DNA of 64,000 nt, taken from assembly GCA_000016765.1 (NCBI GenBank), contig CP000699.1, forward strand, positions 1,860,001-1,924,000. Reading direction: 5' to 3'. How positions within the stretch are numbered: the stretch's first letter is position 1; each line of letters opens with the position of its first letter. This DNA is from Rhizorhabdus wittichii RW1. GTDB lineage: Bacteria > Pseudomonadota > Alphaproteobacteria > Sphingomonadales > Sphingomonadaceae. Below the pieces are notes generated by a model. The model was not told the DNA's origin and did no database searches. It saw only the letters and a list, made by a program, of their open reading frames with translations. Shown here piece after piece: positions 53,427-60,609 of the stretch. The position numbers and the translations under genes are program-made.

Positions 53427-54007
53427 GCCCGCCCCCAGAGATTCGGGAGAAGCGCGTTCGAATAGCCCGACACGAAGCCCTTCACATCGCCCTCGGGCGA
53501 GAAGATGTGCCGATCCACCCGGCCGATGTCGTCGCCATAGACATGGATGCTGATCGAGACGCGATCGGCATGGGCGTTGCGGACGCGGTGGATATCCCCT
53601 TCGGCGGGCGAGAGGGCGATCACGTCCCCCGGCTCCAGCCGGACCTCGCCGGTCTTCACCGGCACGCCGGATCGCAGCGCGAAACCCTCGGATATCTCGG
53701 CGCCGCGCAGCATCCCCACCAGGCCCCAGGTCATATGGTCGTGGATCGGCGTCGCCTGTCCCGGCCCCCAGACGAAGCTGACGACCGAAAACCGGCGCAG
53801 CGGATCGCAGAACAGGAGGTGCTGCTGGTAGCGGCCGGCGTCGGGCCGGGCAAAGGCCTCGTCGAGCCAGTCGTCCTCGGCCACCAGCGCGGCCAGATAC
53901 GGCGCGGTCTCGGCGAGGATCGCCGCCTCGGATTTCCCCCGCTCCTCCGCCTGCTCGGTCAGGAAGGCGAGGAAGGCGGCGAAGCGCGGCCGTCCGCCCT
54001 GCGTCAT
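53423..54007 (-). CDS. Cysteine dioxygenase-family thiol dioxygenase (3-mercaptopropionate type)
   Basis: A 194-residue cupin of the CDO family. Iron ligands H89, H91 (PIHDHMTWG) and H140 (GDIHRVRN), plus the Ser-His-Tyr set S153-H155-Y157, fall almost exactly at mammalian CDO numbers. Position 62 is Gln (RYQQHLLFCDP), as in bacterial 3-mercaptopropionate dioxygenases, where CDO has the cysteine-binding Arg. Expected reaction: a thiol plus O2 to the sulfinate. The ATG at 54007 overlaps the CoA-transferase stop (ATGA). A CoA-transferase partner fits activation of 3-sulfinopropionate. Confidence 0.85.
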   Translation of the reverse strand: MTQGGRPRFAAFLAFLTEQAEERGKSEAAILAETAPYLAALVAEDDWLDEAFARPDAGRYQQHLLFCDPLRRFSVVSFVWGPGQATPIHDHMTWGLVGMLRGAEISEGFALRSGVPVKTGEVRLEPGDVIALSPAEGDIHRVRNAHADRVSISIHVYGDDIGRVDRHIFSPEGDVKGFVSGYSNALLPNLWGRA

Positions 54008-55212
54008 GACGCGGCCTGCAACCGCGTCGCCGCGAGTTCGCGCAGGATATCCTCGCGATCCGCGTCGAGCGCCGGCGGCGCGTGCCGGATGCGATGGGGG
54101 GTGTTGCCGATACCGATCGGCGATCCGAAGATCCGGCTCGCCTTGCCGGTCGGCAGCACCACCTCGCGGACCCATCCCATATGCGCGACCTGCGGCTCGG
54201 CGAGCGCCTCCGAATAGCTGTTGATCCGGCTGCACGGGACGCCAGCCGCCTCGAACGCCGCGAGCAGGTCAGCGACGCTGCGGCCGGCAAAGGCGGCGTT
54301 GAGGATGACCGCGAGCTCCCCCTGATGCGCCGCGCGGTCGCGCGTCGAGCGGAAGCGGGAATCGTCGAGCAGATCGATCCGGCCGACGATCTCGCAGACG
54401 CTCCGCCACAGCTTGTCGTTGCCGGCGGCCAGCACGAAGTCGCCGTCGCCGGCGCGGAACGCCTGATAGGGCGCGTTGCGCGGATGCGCCGCGCCGAGCC
54501 GGACGGGATCGCGCCCGCTCCCGAAAAACTCGCTGACCTGCAGCGCCGAGATCGCCAGACTGCTGCCGAGCATCGACACGTCGACATGGCCGCCCTCGCC
54601 GCCCGCGCGCACCCGCGCCAGCAGCGACGCCACCGCGAACGCGCCGTACAGCCCGGTCGCGAAGTCGGAGACCGGGACGCCGGCCTTGACCGGCGCGCCG
54701 TCGGCCTCGCCCGTCACGCTCATGATCCCGGACATCGCCTGGACGGTGACGTCGAAGCCACCGTCCCCGGCGCGCGGACCGCTCTGCCCGAAGGCGGACA
54801 GCGAGCAATAGATCAGCCGGGGATGGTCCTGCGCGAAGGCGTCGTAGCCGAGGCCGAGCCGCGCCATCACGCCGGGCCGGTTGTTCTCGATCACGACGTC
54901 GGCCGCCGCGATCAGGTGCTTCGCGACATCGCGGTCCTCCGGGTCCTTGAGGTCGAGCGCGATCGAGCGCTTGTTCCGATTGAGCGAGGCGAAATTCTCG
55001 CTGAACCCGTCGACGATGGGCGGCCATTGCCGCAACGTGTCGCCCGACCTGGACTCCACCTTGACGACGTCGGCGCCCATGTCGGCCAGCAGCATCCCGC
55101 AGAACGGCCCCGCCGCGACGTTGCAGAATTCGATCACCCTCACGCCCTGGAAGGGCGCCGCGGCGGGCCCCCGATCCTTCTGGGCATAGTCCTGACGGTT
55201 GGGGGTTTTCAT
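54004..55212 (-). CDS. Family III CoA-transferase (CaiB/BaiF)
   Basis: A 402-residue CoA-transferase. The N-terminal Rossmann-like part has GVRVIEFCNVAAGPFCGMLLADMGADVVKVE, the catalytic Asp is D154 (GGFDVTVQAMSG), and LNRNKRSIALDLKDPE is diagnostic. Such enzymes move CoA between carboxylic acids by an aspartyl-CoA intermediate. It is first of three coupled genes with a thiol dioxygenase and a crotonase, so the acceptor may be a sulfinate-bearing acid such as 3-sulfinopropionate. The ATG at 55212 is chosen since upstream sequence is the divergent promoter region; the ribosome site is weak. Confidence 0.92.
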   Translation of the reverse strand: MKTPNRQDYAQKDRGPAAAPFQGVRVIEFCNVAAGPFCGMLLADMGADVVKVESRSGDTLRQWPPIVDGFSENFASLNRNKRSIALDLKDPEDRDVAKHLIAAADVVIENNRPGVMARLGLGYDAFAQDHPRLIYCSLSAFGQSGPRAGDGGFDVTVQAMSGIMSVTGEADGAPVKAGVPVSDFATGLYGAFAVASLLARVRAGGEGGHVDVSMLGSSLAISALQVSEFFGSGRDPVRLGAAHPRNAPYQAFRAGDGDFVLAAGNDKLWRSVCEIVGRIDLLDDSRFRSTRDRAAHQGELAVILNAAFAGRSVADLLAAFEAAGVPCSRINSYSEALAEPQVAHMGWVREVVLPTGKASRIFGSPIGIGNTPHRIRHAPPALDADREDILRELAATRLQAAS

Positions 55213-55220
55213 ATGAGGAA

Positions 55221-55235
55221 TTCCAATATATGGAA
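55221..55235. promoter_or_regulatory. Putative IclR operator, site 1
   Basis: TTCCA-ATATA-TGGAA, a perfect 15-base 5-5-5 inverted repeat in the 84-base gap between the CoA-transferase and iclR-type genes, 8 bases from the CoA-transferase start. IclR proteins often bind about 15-bp palindromes in such divergent regions. Confidence 0.55.
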
Positions 55236-55240
55236 CGATA

Positions 55241-55260
55241 TTTCGAATGATGATACGAAA
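55241..55260. promoter_or_regulatory. Putative IclR operator or promoter element, site 2
   Basis: TTTCG-N10-CGAAA, a second inverted repeat, 36 bases before the regulator start and 5 bases from site 1. It could serve regulator autocontrol. Confidence 0.4.
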
Positions 55261-55296
55261 TAAGACTGCGCCGAGCAGCCTGTCAAGCGAGAGCCG

Positions 55297-56046
55297 ATGG
55301 ACAAGACCCTGTTGAAGGGATTGCAGGTGCTGACCCATGTCGCCCATGCCGATCGCAACGTGCGGATCATGGACGTCGCCGAGAGCCTGAACCTCACCAA
55401 GAGCAACGCCTATCGCGTGCTGAAGACGCTGGAGAGCGCCGGATTCATCCGGCACGACCCGAGGACCAAGGACTTCCTTCCCAGCATCCGGATCTGGGAA
55501 CTGGGCACGCAGGTCATGAACCGCCTCGACATCCGGTCCCGCGCCGCCGAAGCCCTGCACCGGCTCGCCGAGCAATCGCGGGAGACCGTCCATCTCGCGA
55601 TCCTCGACGGCCGGGAGGTCGTCTATATCGACAAGATCGACAGCCCGGAGCCGGTGAGCGCCTATACGCGGCTGGGCGGACGCGCGCCGGCCCATTGCGT
55701 TGCGACGGGGAAGGCGATGCTGTCGCAGCTCGCCGACGCGGAGCTGTCGCGCCTGCTCGTCGACCTGGAACGGCATTCGCCCTTCACCATCACCGACCCG
55801 GCCAGGCTGCGCGAGGAGCTCGCCGAGGCCAGGGCCAACGGCCATTCGATCAATCGCGGCGAATGGCGCGACAGCGTCTGGGGGCTCGCCGCCCCGATCA
55901 CCGACGCTTCGGGGGGCATCGCCGCGGCCGTCGGCGTGTCGGGCCCGCGCTATCGCCTCGACAGCGGACTGCGCTGCGAGGAACTGGCCCTCCTCGTCAG
56001 GCGCGCGGCGAGGGACATCCTCGAAAGCCTCCGCCACAGGGGCTAG
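55297..56046 (+). CDS. IclR-family transcriptional regulator
   Basis: A 249-residue protein with an N-terminal winged HTH (residues 5-65; MDVAESLNLTKSNAYRVLKTLESAGFI) and a C-terminal IclR effector domain (80-245; ETVHLAILDGREVVYIDKIDS, GRAPAHCVATGKAMLSQL, SVWGLAAPITD). It is divergent from the CoA-transferase/thiol-dioxygenase/crotonase operon and two inverted repeats lie in the 84-base gap, so that operon is its likely target. GCGAGAG precedes the ATG. The effector is probably an acid or CoA-ester precursor of the pathway. Confidence 0.93.
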   Translation: MDKTLLKGLQVLTHVAHADRNVRIMDVAESLNLTKSNAYRVLKTLESAGFIRHDPRTKDFLPSIRIWELGTQVMNRLDIRSRAAEALHRLAEQSRETVHLAILDGREVVYIDKIDSPEPVSAYTRLGGRAPAHCVATGKAMLSQLADAELSRLLVDLERHSPFTITDPARLREELAEARANGHSINRGEWRDSVWGLAAPITDASGGIAAAVGVSGPRYRLDSGLRCEELALLVRRAARDILESLRHRG

Positions 56047-56055
56047 ACCTTGAAG

Positions 56056-56117
56056 AGAGCCTGATTCACGTCATCGGCGGAAGCGCGGAGCGCTTCCGCC
56101 TCAGACGATCAGGCTCT
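56056..56117. terminator. Long nested palindrome between convergent genes
   Basis: Outer arms AGAGCCTGAT and ATCAGGCTCT enclose an inner 11-bp stem, GGCGGAAGCGC/GCGCTTCCGCC, with a GGA loop. It lies just past both the IclR gene and the leftward OCD gene, so it can terminate either. There is no U-run. The outer stem resembles repeat-type palindromes and may be a dispersed repeat. Confidence 0.6.
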
Positions 56118-56122
56118 AGGCG

Positions 56123-57073
56123 TCATCCCCGCCGGGCGGGAAGCATGCCCTCGACGATCAGCTCCATCGCGGCGAGATCCTCGAGCGCGTGGCCGACCGA
56201 CTTGAACAGCGTGATATCCTCCGCATCGCGCCGGCCGCGTCGGGGATCGGCCAGCACCTCGGCGAGCAGGCGGATGTTGCGGCGATCGACGACGCCGCGC
56301 TCGATCGGCCCGGCGAGGTCGCCCGCCGTGTCGAGCGCGCCGATGCCGTCGGCGACCAGCACGGCCTTGCCGATCAGATCGTCGTCGGCTTCGCGCATCG
56401 CCGGGGTGAAGCCGCCGACCAGATCGACATGGGTCCCCGGCCGCACGTCCGCGCCCAGGATCAGCGGCTGCCGCGCGAGGGTCGCGACGCTGACGATGTC
56501 GGCCTCGCGCACCGCCGCCCGAAGGTCCGCGACCGGCGCGGCGGCGATGCCCTGCCCGGCCAGCCGCCGGGTGAGAGCGGCGGCAGCGTCGGGCCGGCGC
56601 GCCCAGACGAGCAGGCGGCGGGGCGCCATCAGCGCCGAATAGCATTCGCACAGCGCCTGGGCGACATGACCGGCACCGACGACGAGAATGCTGTCCGCAT
56701 CGGCACGCGCCAGGGCGCGGGCGGCGAGCACCGATGTCGCGGCGGTGCGGCGGTGGGTCACGCTGTTGCCGTCGATGATCGCCAGCGGCGCGCCGGTCGC
56801 GGCCTCGATCGCCATGCAGAGCGCGCGGACGGCGCCTTCGGGACGATCGGACAGCGCCGGATGGACGGTGACCAGCTTGACGCCGGCCAGGCCTCCGGGC
56901 CGCGCGACCGGCATCACCAGCATCGTCGAGTCCCCGTCGTCGAGCGGCACCGCCAGCCGGCTGGGCGCGATCGGCGGCGCGAGGAACGCATCGCGAAGCC
57001 GCTCGACCAGCACGCCATGATCGAGCAGTCGGGCCGCCTCGTCGGGACCGATGAAAGGCACATGGTCGTTCAC
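56123..57073 (-). CDS. Ornithine cyclodeaminase/mu-crystallin family protein
   Basis: A 316-residue protein with an N-terminal substrate domain (LAVPLDDGDSTMLVMPVARPGGLAGVKLVTVHP) and an NAD-binding Rossmann domain (ILVVGAGHVAQALCECYSAL). The family includes ornithine cyclodeaminase (ornithine to proline), ketimine reductases and alanine or opine dehydrogenases. The start is GTG 57073, overlapping the cyclophilin stop (GTGA). It is the last gene of the hyu operon, so a cyclic imino acid or ketimine step is plausible. A palindromic terminator follows 6 bases after the stop. Confidence 0.87.
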   Translation of the reverse strand: MNDHVPFIGPDEAARLLDHGVLVERLRDAFLAPPIAPSRLAVPLDDGDSTMLVMPVARPGGLAGVKLVTVHPALSDRPEGAVRALCMAIEAATGAPLAIIDGNSVTHRRTAATSVLAARALARADADSILVVGAGHVAQALCECYSALMAPRRLLVWARRPDAAAALTRRLAGQGIAAAPVADLRAAVREADIVSVATLARQPLILGADVRPGTHVDLVGGFTPAMREADDDLIGKAVLVADGIGALDTAGDLAGPIERGVVDRRNIRLLAEVLADPRRGRRDAEDITLFKSVGHALEDLAAMELIVEGMLPARRG

Positions 57074-57603
57074 AGCAGGATGATCCGGCGAATGGGAATC
57101 TCGTGCCGCAATATCTCCTGCGACTCGGCGCGGGCAAAGAGGCGATCGAGCAGGTCGAGGCCTTCGGCTATCATGCCGAACGCCGCGAAACCCTGGCCGT
57201 CCGGCTGACGCCCTCCGCCGAAGTCGAGCGCGGGCTGATCGCTCGCGCACAGGAAGAAGCCGCCATAGACGGCGCCGGGCGCGAAGCGGCCGAGCGAGAT
57301 GGCGCCGCGCCGATGCCGCAGCCCGGTGTCGCGCGTCGATTCGTGCGGGATGATCGGGCTGGTCGGCGCCAGCGGCTGGCGCCCGCCGCCCTGCACGATC
57401 TCGATCGCCGCCGGCTGGCCGGGCTCCTGATTGGCGAGGGTGGCGATCCGGTAGAAGCTCGTTCCGTCGAAGCGGCCCGCCCGCACCTCCCCCAGGAAAT
57501 AGCCCGCACTGGCGGGCGCGCGAACGCCGTCGACGGCGATCGTCATGTCGCCGTCGTCCGTCGAAAGCAGGACGCGGCGGATTCCGTCGTCGGGGACGAT
57601 CAC
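57070..57603 (-). CDS. Cyclophilin-type peptidyl-prolyl isomerase-like protein
   Basis: A 177-residue cyclophilin-like domain (APASAGYFLGEVRAGRFDGTSFYRI, IEIVQGGG, GAISLGRFAPGAVYGGFFLCASDQPALDFGG, GFAAFGMIAEGLDLLDRL). There is no signal peptide, so it is cytosolic. It starts with GTG overlapping the amidohydrolase stop and ends overlapping the OCD start, so it is translationally locked into a catabolic operon, which is unusual. The usual catalytic Arg/Phe pattern (FHRIIPGFM-QGGD) is degenerate, so binding or non-folding roles are possible. Confidence 0.82.
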   Translation of the reverse strand: MIVPDDGIRRVLLSTDDGDMTIAVDGVRAPASAGYFLGEVRAGRFDGTSFYRIATLANQEPGQPAAIEIVQGGGRQPLAPTSPIIPHESTRDTGLRHRRGAISLGRFAPGAVYGGFFLCASDQPALDFGGGRQPDGQGFAAFGMIAEGLDLLDRLFARAESQEILRHEIPIRRIILL

Positions 57604-58823
57604 GCCGGCAGGATGTTCTTGTGGACCACGCCGCCCTTCATCACGAGCATGATCCGTTCGGGCCGCGCCAGCACGGCGACGTCGTCGAGCGGGTTGCCGT
57701 CGACGACCAGCAGGTCGGCGCAATAGCCCGGACGGATCGCCCCCAGCTCGCCGGCCTGGTTGAGCAGGGCGGCATTGACCGAGGTCGCCGACCGCAGGAT
57801 GTCGATCGCCGGCTGCACCTGGCGGCGCAGCGCGAACTCCTCGGCCTGGCTGGCCATCAGCGGCCCGAGCAGATCGGTGCCGAAGCCGATCCGGGCGCCG
57901 GCGCCATGCAACAGGTCGAGCGACCGGAGCGCATGCTTCTCGACCTCGACCGTCTTGGCGAGGCTGACCGGGGTCAGGCCGAGCGCCGCGCCTTCGTCGA
58001 TCAGCTTGCGGAAGGTGACCAGGGTCGGGACGGCATAGACATCCTCGGCCGCGGCCACCGCCTCCGCCGTCGCGCGATCAAGGATCGTCGCATGCTCGAT
58101 CGATCGGACGCCGTTGCGGATGCAGCGCATCGCCGCCTCGGCGGTATGGGCATGCGCCATCACATAGGTGCGCCGCGTCGCCGCCTCATGGACCGCCGCC
58201 CGCAGCTCGTCGTCGCAATATTGCGCCATCCAATAGGGATCGGAGGGGGAGGCGACGCCGCCCGACAGGAACAGCTTGATCTGGGTCGCGCCGAGCCGGA
58301 GCTGCTCGCGCGCCGCCTTGCGGACCTCGTCGACGCCGTCGGCGAGGATCGTCAGCGACCCGCAATAGCCGCAGCCGCAGTCCGGCCCGGTGCCGCGCAT
58401 GTCGCCATGGCCGCCGGTCTGGCTGAGCGCGAGGCCCGAATAGAAGAAGCGCGGCCCCCTGATCAGCCCGCGCTCGATCGCGACCGCCAGCGAGAGATCG
58501 CCGCCGGCCGCGTCGCGCACCGTGGTGAAGCCGCGCTGCAGCGCATCCTCCAGCGCCTTGCGGGCATAGAGCGCGCGCAGCTCGGGACGGGTGCGATCGA
58601 GCGTAGCGAGGTTCACCTCGGCGGCATAGGCGTGGAAATGCGCGTCGATCAGCCCCGGCATCACGGTGCGGCCGGCGACGTCGACGACCGTCGCCGCCGC
58701 GCTCGCGATCGGGCGATCGTGGATCTCGGCGATCCGGCCGTCGCGGATCAGCAGCGACCGGCCGGGCAGCATGTCGCCCGACACGCCGTCGAACAGGGTG
58801 CAGTTCGCCACTATCGTCGTCAT
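57600..58823 (-). CDS. Metal-dependent amidohydrolase (prolidase/imidazolonepropionase-like)
   Basis: A 407-residue amidohydrolase-1 family TIM barrel. It has MPGLIDAHFHAY (first metal HxH), a Lys region IKLFLSGGVASP, MAHAHTAEAAMRCIRNGVRSIEHA, and the final Asp in IGFGTDLLGP. The closest-looking group is the Xaa-Pro dipeptidase/Sgx9260-type aryl-dipeptidases. The ATG at 58823 follows GGAGG; a longer frame has no ribosome site. It lies 16 bases after hyuB. It probably hydrolyses an amide or N-acyl bond in the pathway served by HyuAB. Confidence 0.88.
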   Translation of the reverse strand: MTTIVANCTLFDGVSGDMLPGRSLLIRDGRIAEIHDRPIASAAATVVDVAGRTVMPGLIDAHFHAYAAEVNLATLDRTRPELRALYARKALEDALQRGFTTVRDAAGGDLSLAVAIERGLIRGPRFFYSGLALSQTGGHGDMRGTGPDCGCGYCGSLTILADGVDEVRKAAREQLRLGATQIKLFLSGGVASPSDPYWMAQYCDDELRAAVHEAATRRTYVMAHAHTAEAAMRCIRNGVRSIEHATILDRATAEAVAAAEDVYAVPTLVTFRKLIDEGAALGLTPVSLAKTVEVEKHALRSLDLLHGAGARIGFGTDLLGPLMASQAEEFALRRQVQPAIDILRSATSVNAALLNQAGELGAIRPGYCADLLVVDGNPLDDVAVLARPERIMLVMKGGVVHKNILPA

Positions 58824-58839
58824 GACGGACGGCCTCCGC

Positions 58840-60510
58840 TCAGCCGTCGATCCCGCCATAATGGCGATCGATCTGGTCGGCGGTCAGGAAACCGTTGCGC
58901 AAATCCTCCCTGAGCGCCGTCTTGCTGCGTCGCGCCGGATCACCCCAGCCGCCGCCGGTCGCGGTCACCATCCGGACGACGTCGCCCTTGGCCACCTTGG
59001 CGCCGGTGACCTTGCCATGGACCTCGTGCGTGCCGTCGGCGCGGATGATGTCGAAATGGTTGGGCGATCCCTCGCCGCCGCCCGCCATGCCCCAGGGCGG
59101 ATATTTGAAGCGGCCGAAGCTGCCGGTGACGACGAAATCGTCGGTGCGCATCCGATAGTCGAGGACGACGCCCTTGCCGCCGCGATGCTCGCCATGGCCG
59201 CCATCCTCGTCGTGAAAGGCATATTGGTCGACATGGACGCCGTAGCGCGCCTCGGTGATCTCGATCGGCACATTGTAGGTCTCGCCGTCGGCGGCGGCGA
59301 ACTGGCCGGACTCGCCGTCCTTGCCCTGATGGCCGCCCCAGCCGCCGACCAGCGGCTGGACGAGGATCGTGCTCTTGCCGGTATCGGCATGGCTGCCGGC
59401 GAACACCACCGAGCAGACCGACAGCATATGGCCGGCGCCCAGCCGGTCGGGCAGGTGCGGGGCGAGCGCGCGCCAGATCAGGTCGACGCCGTACATCAGC
59501 GTCTCCCAATAGGTGGAGACCGGCGCCGGCCGCTCGGCGGTGAAGACGGTGCGGTCGGGGCAGATGATCTCGATCGGGCGGAAGGAGCCGCTGTTCGCCG
59601 GCACCTGCGGATTGGTGATCGCCTTGAAGATCAGGCGCACCGCCGAGGTGAGGCCGGTGCGCGAATTGTTGATCGGGCCCATCGTCTGCGGCGCGCTGCC
59701 GGTGAAGTCCGCCACGAATTTGTCGTCGGTGATGGTGATCTTGACCATCACCTTGAGCGGCTCGTCGCTGCGGCCGTCGTCGTCGATCAGGTCCTCGGCA
59801 TGGAAGACGCCCTTGGGCAGCGCCGCCAGCTCGTGCTTGACCATCGCCTCGCCATAATCGAGCAGTTCGTCCTTGGCCCGCAGCACGGCGTCATGGCCAT
59901 ATTTGTCGAACAGTTCGCGCAGGCGGCGCTCGGCGACCCCGTTCGCGGCGACCCCGGCCCACATGTCGCCGACGCTTTCCTGCGGCACGCGGATATTGGC
60001 GACGATGATATCGAGGATGTCCTGCCGCAGGGTGCCGCCCTCGACGATCTTGCAGATCGGCATCTGGATGCCTTCCTGGAAGATCTCGGTGGCGTTGGTC
60101 GAGAAGCTGCCCGGCACCGCGCCGCCGACGTCGAGCCAGTGCGCCTTGTTGACCGCGAAGGCGACCAGCCGCTCGTCATGGAAGATCGGCGTGGCGATGC
60201 CGAAGTCGGAGAGATGGGTGCCGCCGCCGCGATAGGGATCGTTGCCGATGAACACGTCGCCCTGCCGGATCGCATCGCCGAACTTGGCGAGGATGTCGTG
60301 GACGAAGCTGTCGATCATCGCGAGCAGGACGGTGGTGCCCTGCCCCTGCGCGATCAGCTCGCCGCGCGCGTCGGTGATGCCGACCGAGAAGTCGAGCGCC
60401 TCGTAGATGATCGGGCTCATGCTGGTCCGCGCCATCGTCTGGAACATCTCGTCGCCGATCGAGACGAGCGCGTTCTTGATGATCTCGAGCGTGTAGGGAT
60501 CGGTTTTCAT
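58840..60510 (-). CDS. hyuB: Hydantoinase B/oxoprolinase family protein
   Basis: A 556-residue HyuB-type subunit, with EIIKNALVSIGDEMFQTMARTSMSPIIYEALDFSVGITDARGE at the N-terminus and GDVFIGNDPYRGGGTHLSD, all diagnostic. With HyuA it forms an ATP-dependent enzyme that opens hydantoins or 5-oxoproline or carboxylates ketones (acetone or acetophenone carboxylase relatives). It starts with ATG after GAGGA, 98 bases after the hyuA stop; a strong hairpin lies in that gap. Substrate not readable from sequence. Confidence 0.93.
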   Translation of the reverse strand: MKTDPYTLEIIKNALVSIGDEMFQTMARTSMSPIIYEALDFSVGITDARGELIAQGQGTTVLLAMIDSFVHDILAKFGDAIRQGDVFIGNDPYRGGGTHLSDFGIATPIFHDERLVAFAVNKAHWLDVGGAVPGSFSTNATEIFQEGIQMPICKIVEGGTLRQDILDIIVANIRVPQESVGDMWAGVAANGVAERRLRELFDKYGHDAVLRAKDELLDYGEAMVKHELAALPKGVFHAEDLIDDDGRSDEPLKVMVKITITDDKFVADFTGSAPQTMGPINNSRTGLTSAVRLIFKAITNPQVPANSGSFRPIEIICPDRTVFTAERPAPVSTYWETLMYGVDLIWRALAPHLPDRLGAGHMLSVCSVVFAGSHADTGKSTILVQPLVGGWGGHQGKDGESGQFAAADGETYNVPIEITEARYGVHVDQYAFHDEDGGHGEHRGGKGVVLDYRMRTDDFVVTGSFGRFKYPPWGMAGGGEGSPNHFDIIRADGTHEVHGKVTGAKVAKGDVVRMVTATGGGWGDPARRSKTALREDLRNGFLTADQIDRHYGGIDG

Positions 60511-60574
60511 GGCCGGGTCCTCAAAGCGATTTCAGGTAGCTACCAACTCGGAAATCGCGGTAAAAAATGACCTG

Positions 60575-60609
60575 GAGCAGTCGATCTGAGGCAATCAGAT
60601 CGACTGCTC
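60575..60609 (-). terminator. Hairpin fused to the hyuA stop, between hyuA and hyuB
   Basis: GAGCAGTCGATCTGA and TCAGATCGACTGCTC form a perfect 15-bp stem with a five-base loop. On the minus strand it begins at the hyuA stop codon (TAGAGC) and a TTTTTT run follows about 7-8 bases later. It could partly terminate, lowering hyuB and later genes relative to hyuA, or be an mRNA stability element. Confidence 0.65.

Noticed and set aside
54004-56037. A 677-residue extension of the CoA-transferase
   Set aside because: The extra N-terminus is antisense to the IclR gene and crosses the divergent promoter region; the natural start is ATG 55212.
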